The translations under genes were made by a program, and so were the position numbers. 12,596 bases of DNA from Halonatronomonas sp051745425 (GTDB taxonomy: Bacteria > Bacillota > Halanaerobiia > Halanaerobiales > Halarsenatibacteraceae), in NCBI GenBank assembly GCA_051745425.1, contig JBNJEB010000038.1:1-12596 (forward strand), in the 5' to 3' direction. The notes under the pieces were generated by a model, which was given only the letters and a program-made list of their open reading frames with translations, was not told the origin of the DNA and made no database searches. Numbering within the stretch: the first letter of the stretch is position 1; each line of letters begins with the position of its first letter. Positions 7,644 to 12,596 of the stretch are shown piece after piece.

Positions 7644-7652
7644 ATTTTACCA
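7644..7652 (-). promoter_or_regulatory. Candidate extended -10 promoter of the sigma-54 activator gene
   Basis: On the minus strand TGGTAAAAT gives an extended -10 (TGn plus TAAAAT) about 35 nt before the ATG at 7609. A weak TTGCAG lies 18 nt upstream as a possible -35. It falls after the arc operon terminator, so the gene needs its own promoter here. Support is moderate because the region is AT-rich. Confidence 0.4.
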
Positions 7653-7724
7653 TAAATTTAAGGCTTGCTGCAAATTATCAAGAAATATAATTTTAATTCA
7701 CATAAATGTTTCAGCTAAATAATT

Positions 7725-7756
7725 AAAAAAGAGAGCCATCTATTAAGACAGCTCTC
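7725..7756 (-). terminator. Intrinsic terminator of the arcABC operon
   Basis: The minus-strand RNA forms a 10-bp stem, GAGAGCUGUC with GAUGGCUCUC (two G·U pairs), around a UUAAUA loop, directly followed by six U residues (7725-7730). It begins about 33 nt after the arcC stop and separates the arginine operon from the sigma-54 activator gene. Confidence 0.93.
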
Positions 7757-7789
7757 CTAATAATATCATATTTGAAATTTTATTTAAGT

Positions 7790-8725
7790 TTACTCATCTA
7801 CTATTAAGGTTCCAGTTTCCCCTTTTAATCCAGCTCTTGCTCTTTCCAGGGATGTAATTAATGCTTTCCGACCTTTTCCACTTTCAGCAAATTTCATTGC
7901 TGCTTTTACTTTTGGCAACATACTGCCTGGTGCAAAATGGCCTTCTTCACAATATTTCTCGGCAGTTTCTAGATCCATCTTATCAAGATTTTTCTGCTCA
8001 GGGGTACCAAAATTAATTGCTACCTGTTCTACAGCTGTTAAGATCACTAAATAATCAGCATCAAGTAATTCAGCTAATTTCTCACTTGCATAATCCTTAT
8101 CTATTACTGCAGGGACACCTTTAAGGCTACTGCCATTTTTAACAACTGGTATGCCTCCTCCACCACAGGCAATTACAACTTCTCCACTGGAAACGAGATC
8201 AGAAATAATTTCTTTTTCAGCTATATCCACTGGAATAGGACTCGGTACAACTCTACGATATCCTCTACCTGCATCTTCAACCATATCATATCCTTTAGTC
8301 ATCCTTAAATCTTCAGCTTCTTTTTCAGTATAAAAAGCTCCAATAGGTTTAGATGGATTTTCAAAAGCAGGATCATCCTCATCAACTACAACCTGGGTAA
8401 TTACTGTTGCAGCATTTTTATCAATATCTCTGGATTTCATCTCTTCTCTGATAGCATTCTGTAAATGATATCCTATATAACCCTGACTCATTGCACCACA
8501 TTCAGGGAAAGGCATCTCAGGAGTTCCTTCAGGTGATGCTGCAGAAACTTCAAATGCCAGATTAATCATACCAACCTGTGGGCCATTACCATGAGCTAAA
8601 GTTATCTGATGGCCATTTTCAAGCAGGTCAACTATTGAACTTGCTGTACTCTTTACTGCTTCCTGCTGTTCAGCAGGATTATTTCCTAAAGCATTGCCGC
8701 CTAGCGCTATTACCATACGTGCCAT
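7790..8725 (-). CDS. arcC: Carbamate kinase (arginine deiminase pathway)
   Basis: The 311-residue cytoplasmic enzyme transfers phosphate from carbamoyl phosphate to ADP, yielding ATP, NH3 and CO2. It belongs to the amino acid kinase fold. Typical segments are MVIALGGNALG (4-14), LAHGNGPQVG (43-52), the lid-region block RGYRRVVPSPIP (154-165), ACGGGGIPVV (186-195), AVIDKDYASEKLA (206-218) and GSMLPKVKAA (267-276). The length matches ArcC. The ATG at 8725 follows GGAGGAA. It is the last gene before the operon terminator. An 84-nt AT-rich gap separates it from arcB and may carry a weak internal promoter. Confidence 0.96.
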   Translation of the reverse strand: MARMVIALGGNALGNNPAEQQEAVKSTASSIVDLLENGHQITLAHGNGPQVGMINLAFEVSAASPEGTPEMPFPECGAMSQGYIGYHLQNAIREEMKSRDIDKNAATVITQVVVDEDDPAFENPSKPIGAFYTEKEAEDLRMTKGYDMVEDAGRGYRRVVPSPIPVDIAEKEIISDLVSSGEVVIACGGGGIPVVKNGSSLKGVPAVIDKDYASEKLAELLDADYLVILTAVEQVAINFGTPEQKNLDKMDLETAEKYCEEGHFAPGSMLPKVKAAMKFAESGKGRKALITSLERARAGLKGETGTLIVDE

Positions 8726-8777
8726 AAAATCAATTCCTCCAATTTTAATTATATTTAATTTATATATTCTTATTTAA

Positions 8778-8806
8778 ATAGTATATTATTTTCGTAATCT
8801 TTTCAA
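8778..8806 (-). promoter_or_regulatory. Possible internal promoter before arcC
   Basis: In the 84-nt arcB-arcC gap the minus strand has TTGAAA (8801-8806), 17 nt, then TACTAT (8778-8783). This matches sigma-A at 5/6 and 4/6 positions. The composition is very AT-rich, so chance is a real alternative. Confidence 0.3.
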
Positions 8807-8809
8807 GTT

Positions 8810-9805
8810 TTATTTACCTAATGTAGCCACCATGACAGCTTTTATTGTATGCATTCTATTTTCTGCCTGGTCAAATACCTTTGAATGCTCGGATTCAAAG
8901 ACTTGATCAGTTACTTCCATTTCAGCCATTCCATGATCCTGATAAATCTTTTCACCGTTTTCAGTTTCTCGATTATGATAAGCAGGCAGGCAATGCAGGA
9001 ATATAACATCAGGATTATTTGTATTATCAATCATCTCTTGATTTACCTGATATGGTTTTAATAAATTAATTCTATCTTCAAACTGATCTTCTTCTCCCAT
9101 TGAAACCCAGACATCAGTATAAATTACATCTGCATCTTCCACACCGGCAACAGGATCTGCAGTTAAGGTAACACTGCCTCCAGAAGCTTCAGCAAATTCT
9201 TCAGCTTTTTTTACCAATTCGTCTTCAGGCCAGAGACTCTCTGGTGAACAGATTGTAACATTTAAACCAACGATAGCTCCACCAATCATCAGAGAATTAG
9301 CCATATTATTCCGTCCATCACCGGTATAAACAAAATTTAAGCCTTCAAGATAACCAAAATTTTCTTCCATAGTCATCAAGTCAGCTAAAATCTGAGTTGG
9401 ATGATACTTGTCAGTAAGGCCATTCCAGACTGGAACACCGGCATATTCACCAAGAATCTCCACAGTTTCATGCTCAAAACCTCTAAACTGAATGCCATCA
9501 AAATAACGGCCTAAAACTCTGGCAGTATCAGCAACAGATTCTTTTTTGCCTAATTGGATATCATTCTTACCTAAATATTCAGTGCTGGCTCCTTCATCTG
9601 CTGCACCAACAGCAAAAGCACAACGAGTTCTTGTTGATGGTTTCTCAAAAATTAAAGCGATATTTTTATCTTTTAGTAAATCACCTTTAATTCCTGATCT
9701 TTTCTTCTGTTTTAAATCATGTGATAATTGGAGTAAATACTCAATATCTTCCCTTGAAAAGTCCAGCAATGTTAAAAAGTTCTTTCCTGATAAATTTTTT
9801 GGCAT
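8810..9805 (-). CDS. arcB: Ornithine carbamoyltransferase (catabolic context)
   Basis: The 331-residue product is a classical OTCase. In this operon it should run in the catabolic direction, citrulline + Pi to ornithine + carbamoyl phosphate. The carbamoyl-phosphate loop FEKPSTRTRCAF lies at 53-64 (STRTR 57-61), HPTQ at 135-138, the ornithine-site segment DVWVSMGEE at 231-239 and HCLPAYHNRE at 271-280 with the active-site Cys 272. MHTIKAVMVATLGK closes the protein, as in ArcB/ArgF. Sequence alone does not cleanly separate catabolic ArcB from biosynthetic ArgF. The position between arcA (22 nt upstream) and arcC supports ArcB. The ATG at 9805 follows AGGAGGAA. Confidence 0.95.
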   Translation of the reverse strand: MPKNLSGKNFLTLLDFSREDIEYLLQLSHDLKQKKRSGIKGDLLKDKNIALIFEKPSTRTRCAFAVGAADEGASTEYLGKNDIQLGKKESVADTARVLGRYFDGIQFRGFEHETVEILGEYAGVPVWNGLTDKYHPTQILADLMTMEENFGYLEGLNFVYTGDGRNNMANSLMIGGAIVGLNVTICSPESLWPEDELVKKAEEFAEASGGSVTLTADPVAGVEDADVIYTDVWVSMGEEDQFEDRINLLKPYQVNQEMIDNTNNPDVIFLHCLPAYHNRETENGEKIYQDHGMAEMEVTDQVFESEHSKVFDQAENRMHTIKAVMVATLGK

Positions 9806-9827
9806 TTTAAATTCCTCCTAATAATTT

Positions 9828-11057
9828 TTATATTTCTTCTCTAACAAGTGGCATACTCATGCAACGAGGTCCGCCTCTTCCCCTGGATAATTCAGAACTA
9901 GGCATTTTATGCAATTTTATACCTTTTTCTTCTAAAATACGATTTGTTACATAATTTCTAGTATAAACAACTACTTCTCCTGGAGCAATTGCCAGGGTAT
10001 TAGAGCCATCATTCCACTGTTCCCGGCCACCATCAATCCTATCTCCACCTGCACATCTAATCAATTCAACTGAGTTTAAACCTAAGTAAGTCTTTAATAA
10101 TTCACTTAAAGTTGACTTTTCTTTGCTGATCTGTAACTGACCTTCACCATCTAAAGTTAAAGAATAAACTACTAAAGGACCTTCAATCTCGGCATGAATG
10201 GTGAATTTATCGAAATCAACCATTGTAAAAACAGTATCCAGATGCATATAAGCTCGCTTGGATGGGATCTGTAATGCTAAAATTCTATTAAAACTCTGAT
10301 CTGAATGGAGTATTTCACTTGCAAACTGTTCAATAGAGGCAGCTTCAGTTCTTTGAGATATACCTAAAGCTAAAACCTCTGAGCTCAATACCAGCTGATC
10401 TCCACCTTCTAAAGATTTATTATCATAACGACTAAACCATCTTGGTATATCAGCATCTTTGTAATCTGGGTGAAAATTAAAAATATATTCAGCAAAAATA
10501 GTTTCTCTATTTCTAGTTTCAGTTTTCATATGATTTAAACTTATTCCGCTTCCAATTGTGGCAAATGGGTCCCTTGTAAAATATAGATTTGGCATAGGAT
10601 CTAAAATAAATGGATAATCGGAGTTAACCTGATCAGCTAAAGACTTATTGACTAAGTTATCAATTTCAGTTTTCTTAATACCTGACATTAAATTAATTAT
10701 TAATTCTTTATTATTAAATTTAGCTAACCAGGATTGCACAGCCTCTCTTCTATATCCACTAAAAAGACCTGCTTCATCTAAAAATTGTTCTAAAAATTTT
10801 TCTCTTACACCTGGTTCTGCAATAGCTTCAGCAGTTAAATCTTCTAGATATTCAACTTCTACATCATTATCTTTAAGAATATCAGCAAAATAATCATGTT
10901 CCTTTTGAGCAATTTCTAGATAGGGTATATCATCAAATAGAAGTCTGTCTAAGAGAGATGGAGTAAGTCTTTCTATTTCAAGACCTGGTCTGTGAATTAA
11001 AACCTTTTTTAATTTTCCAATTTCAGATTTAACCATCAGTGGAGATTCAGCCACCAT
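9828..11057 (-). CDS. arcA: Arginine deiminase
   Basis: The 409-residue enzyme hydrolyses arginine to citrulline and ammonia, the first step of the ADI pathway. It has the guanidino-modifying-enzyme fold. The catalytic residues are all in place: Asp163 in FTRDPFATIG (160-169), Glu217 in LEGGDQLVL (216-224), His272 and Asp274 in MHLDTVFTMVD (271-281), and the nucleophile Cys399 in GRGGPRCMSMPL (393-404). N-terminal GKLKKVLIHRPGLE and central GGDRIDGGREQWNDGSNTLA (337-356) are also characteristic. The frame is open from a GTG at 11063, but that codon overlaps the Shine-Dalgarno AAAGGAG. The ATG at 11057 has ideal 5-nt spacing and is chosen. It is first in the arcABC operon, behind a near-consensus promoter. 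Confidence 0.97.
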   Translation of the reverse strand: MVAESPLMVKSEIGKLKKVLIHRPGLEIERLTPSLLDRLLFDDIPYLEIAQKEHDYFADILKDNDVEVEYLEDLTAEAIAEPGVREKFLEQFLDEAGLFSGYRREAVQSWLAKFNNKELIINLMSGIKKTEIDNLVNKSLADQVNSDYPFILDPMPNLYFTRDPFATIGSGISLNHMKTETRNRETIFAEYIFNFHPDYKDADIPRWFSRYDNKSLEGGDQLVLSSEVLALGISQRTEAASIEQFASEILHSDQSFNRILALQIPSKRAYMHLDTVFTMVDFDKFTIHAEIEGPLVVYSLTLDGEGQLQISKEKSTLSELLKTYLGLNSVELIRCAGGDRIDGGREQWNDGSNTLAIAPGEVVVYTRNYVTNRILEEKGIKLHKMPSSELSRGRGGPRCMSMPLVREEI

Positions 11058-11126
11058 AACCACTCCTTTAAAAAGGATAATTGAATATTAAATATTATTA
11101 ACAACCTTAGTAGTTAGTACGATATC

Positions 11127-11155
11127 AGTATAATATTCTGACAACAATTTGTCAA
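11127..11155 (-). promoter_or_regulatory. Sigma-A promoter of the arcABC operon
   Basis: The minus strand reads TTGACA (11150-11155), exactly 17 nt, then TATACT (11127-11132). This is a perfect -35 and a 5/6 -10. Predicted transcription starts near 11120, leaving a leader of about 63 nt to the arcA ATG. The -35 begins only 8 nt after the stop codon of the upstream regulator gene. No terminator separates the two, so read-through from the regulator gene is also possible. Confidence 0.85.
11139..11154. promoter_or_regulatory. Candidate operator overlapping the arc -35 box
   Basis: TGACAACAATTTGTCA is a perfect inverted repeat with 6-bp arms around a 4-bp spacer. It covers five bases of the -35 hexamer and the adjacent spacer. 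A protein bound here would block RNA polymerase, so the site fits repression. The TrmB-family regulator encoded next door is the obvious candidate, but this is inference. Confidence 0.5.
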
Positions 11156-11163
11156 GAATTTTA

Positions 11164-11964
11164 TTAAAAATTTCTTCTTAAATCACGTAAATTAGGCCCG
11201 AATTTCTTATCAAGTTTATCACCGAATTCATTATTTATTTCTGAAATATAAATATCATGACTGATAAAACTCTTTGCCATCAACATAAAAGCTTTGTTTT
11301 GTGTCCAAATAGCGTCGGTCTCATCGTTTCCAAATGACCCAAAAAAACAATTCTTCTTATCTGCAATTACTGTAAGCCAGCGGCCTTCTTCTGATGCAGA
11401 TTGACTTAAACCTTCTAGTCTATGGTAAAAAACTTCACCAGGCAGATTATTTGATTCTCCATAGAAAACTGTAGTTATAGAAACATTATTATTAGCTGCA
11501 GAAATTAATTCTTCTTTTATTTCTGTTAATTCTTCTTCCCATATTTCTAATAAAAGACTGTCATTTGCTTCTTGAATTATCTCTTTAACTTTTTCCAGGC
11601 AATTTCGCTTTCCCTGAAAATGCCACATATAATCAATATCAGGTTGTTGGCCTAAATCTTTAAGTTCATCTTCTAAAGTTGATAAGTTCTCTTCTATTTT
11701 TTTCCTGTAACGACTTATAAATTCCTGCAACGGTAATGGCGAATAATGAACAGGATTACTACCTTGGGCAATTATTATTCCTTCCTCAACTAATCCTTTT
11801 ACTGTTTCATAAATTTTTGATTGAGGCACACCAGACTGTTTGCTTATCTCATAAGCGCTTATTTCACTATCTTCAAGTAAGGTTATATATGTCTTTGCTT
11901 CGTATTTATTAAAACCTAACTGAGCCATTCTATCCAATATCTTTTTTTCTTTTTGATTAGCCAT
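11164..11964 (-). CDS. TrmB-family transcriptional regulator (probable local regulator of arcABC)
   Basis: The 266-residue product has the architecture of TrmB regulators. An N-terminal winged helix (about 12-78) contains LGFNKYEAKTYITLL (16-30), typical of the family, and a recognition region ISAYEISKQSGVPQSKIYET (35-54). A coiled-coil segment (about 82-106) precedes a C-terminal effector domain of the PLD-like TrmB type (about 112-260). The founding TrmB proteins sense sugars, but bacterial members have varied ligands, and none can be read from this sequence. Start: the ATG at 11964 with GGGAG about 9 nt upstream. It is encoded directly upstream of arcA in the same orientation, so control of arginine catabolism is likely but unproven. 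It has its own promoter and a possible autoregulatory site. Confidence 0.85.
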   Translation of the reverse strand: MANQKEKKILDRMAQLGFNKYEAKTYITLLEDSEISAYEISKQSGVPQSKIYETVKGLVEEGIIIAQGSNPVHYSPLPLQEFISRYRKKIEENLSTLEDELKDLGQQPDIDYMWHFQGKRNCLEKVKEIIQEANDSLLLEIWEEELTEIKEELISAANNNVSITTVFYGESNNLPGEVFYHRLEGLSQSASEEGRWLTVIADKKNCFFGSFGNDETDAIWTQNKAFMLMAKSFISHDIYISEINNEFGDKLDKKFGPNLRDLRRNF

Positions 11965-11982
11965 ATTATCATCTCCCTAAAC

Positions 11983-12014
11983 TGAATTCAAATTATAACA
12001 AAATTCACTGAATT
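11983..12014 (-). promoter_or_regulatory. Promoter and clustered operator-like half-sites of the TrmB-family gene
   Basis: The minus strand has an extended -10, TGTTATAAT (11992-12000), with a perfect TATAAT. Around it lie four TGAATT/AATTCA half-sites: the palindrome TGAATTCA (11983-11990) and AATTCACTGAATT (12002-12014). ACTGAATT occurs as a direct repeat 26 bp apart. The half-site TGAAT also resembles half of an ArgR box, but the spacing does not form a canonical ARG box. Autoregulation is inferred. Confidence 0.5.
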
Positions 12015-12055
12015 AAAATAAGCCTGATCAGAAAATCTACTTTCCAATCAGACTT
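12009..12055 (-). terminator. Intrinsic terminator of spo0A
   Basis: The minus-strand RNA from 12055 can fold into about 15 continuous pairs, from AAGUCUGAUUGGAAA to UUUUCUGAUCAGGCUU, around a short loop (12020-12055), followed by the weak U-rich run UAUUUUAAUU. Three pairs are G·U only on the minus-strand RNA; on the plus strand they become mismatches. This supports use as a minus-strand terminator. It lies about 140 nt after the spo0A stop. Confidence 0.7.
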
Positions 12056-12196
12056 AATTATTTTTAAGGTTTTTATCCTTTAATTAATTACAGATAAATC
12101 AAATTCTAACTCTGAAATAACTTCAAAAAAATATGTTTTTAAGCCAATTTATGTATTTAATTTAATAATGACGATAAACTTAAATTAAAGACTTTT

Positions 12197-12596
12197 TTAC
12201 AATCTCTTTTTAGCCTCAATTCTAATCATATCAGCAACCTTCGCAATAAATTGAGAATTGGTCGGTTTCCCTCTTGAACTAGTAATAACATTTTTAAAAT
12301 ATCTTTCCAGTATCTCTTGATTTCCCTGCTCCCAGGTTAGGTCTATGGCATGTCTAATAGACCTTTCAACACGACTATCTTTAGAATTAAAATTTTCTGC
12401 AACCTTTGGATATAATTTCTTGGTTATAGCACCTAAAAGCTCAACTTCATTAATAACCAGTTCCACTGCAGTTTTTAAATATAAATACCCCTTAATATGT
12501 GATGGTACTCCTAACTTATGAAAAGCCTCTGTAATTAATATATCAAGATCAAGATTTTCGTCATTATCATTACTATATACTTTATCTGATTTATTA
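12197..12596 (-). CDS. spo0A: Stage 0 sporulation protein A, C-terminal DNA-binding part (5' end off window)
   Basis: The frame stays open to the window edge and encodes at least 132 C-terminal residues ending in IEAKKRL. The family signature is clear: ITEAFHKLGVPSHIKGYLYL, then LLGAITKKLYPKVA, the DNA-recognition helix region SRVERSIRHAIDLTW and KPTNSQFIAKVADMIRIE. This is the Spo0A effector domain, which binds 0A boxes and recruits sigma-A or sigma-H. A linker rich in Asp and Asn (about 15 residues, SNDNDENLDLD) precedes it. The receiver domain with the phosphorylated Asp lies outside the window. The GTG at 12466 is an internal Val, not a start, because the upstream codons are part of the conserved domain. 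It marks the organism as belonging to the endospore-forming lineage. Confidence 0.96.
   Translation of the reverse strand, partial: NKSDKVYSNDNDENLDLDILITEAFHKLGVPSHIKGYLYLKTAVELVINEVELLGAITKKLYPKVAENFNSKDSRVERSIRHAIDLTWEQGNQEILERYFKNVITSSRGKPTNSQFIAKVADMIRIEAKKRL

Noticed and set aside
11081..11096. ARG-box-like TGAATATTAAATATT in the arcA leader
   Set aside because: The left half-site matches but the right half keeps only two of five bases, and the region is almost pure A/T.
12060..12196. Possible small RNA or second hairpin in the gap after spo0A
   Set aside because: Only a 4-bp AAGG/CCTT stem and AT-rich sequence are visible, with no convincing promoter or conserved structure.
12197..12466. 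Short gene starting at GTG 12466
   Set aside because: The upstream codons encode conserved Spo0A sequence and stay open to the window edge, so this is an internal Val.

Overview
The window reads as a chromosomal stretch of an AT-rich, endospore-lineage anaerobic Bacillota. Spo0A places it among the sporulating Firmicutes. A ferredoxin-linked 2-oxoacid oxidoreductase indicates an anaerobe. The Asp/Glu-rich proteins fit a halophilic clostridium-like group such as Halanaerobiales, but that last placement is inference. All genes lie on the minus strand, so transcription runs from high to low coordinates. There are three gene blocks and no mobile elements, rRNA, tRNA or CRISPR.

Block 1 (12596 to about 11164): the 3' part of spo0A, which runs off the window edge, is closed by a strong hairpin terminator. 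A TrmB-family transcriptional regulator with its own promoter and clustered TGAATT/AATTCA half-sites follows.

Block 2 (about 11155 to 7725): an arginine deiminase operon, arcA-arcB-arcC. It has a near-consensus sigma-A promoter whose -35 is covered by a perfect inverted repeat, and it ends at a textbook intrinsic terminator. It converts arginine to ornithine, NH3, CO2 and ATP. No arcD antiporter is present.

Block 3 (7652 to 1): a sigma-54 enhancer-binding activator with two PAS domains (BkdR-like) and its terminator. Next comes a clear -24/-12 sigma-54 promoter with a 16-bp palindrome about 170 bp upstream, then a tight operon: divergent amino-acid dehydrogenase, ptb, leucine dehydrogenase (bcd), buk, a 2x[4Fe-4S] ferredoxin subunit and vorB (last codons off the window). 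The inferred pathway is branched-chain amino acid -> 2-oxoacid (NAD-linked dehydrogenase) -> acyl-CoA (VOR, reducing ferredoxin) -> acyl phosphate (Ptb) -> branched-chain fatty acid + ATP (Buk).

The layout keeps the Bacillus bkdR/ptb-bcd-buk order. It replaces the Lpd/BKD dehydrogenase complex with a ferredoxin oxidoreductase and adds a second dehydrogenase paralogue at the promoter-proximal end. Together the two operons supply ATP by substrate-level phosphorylation from amino acids, under two different local regulators.
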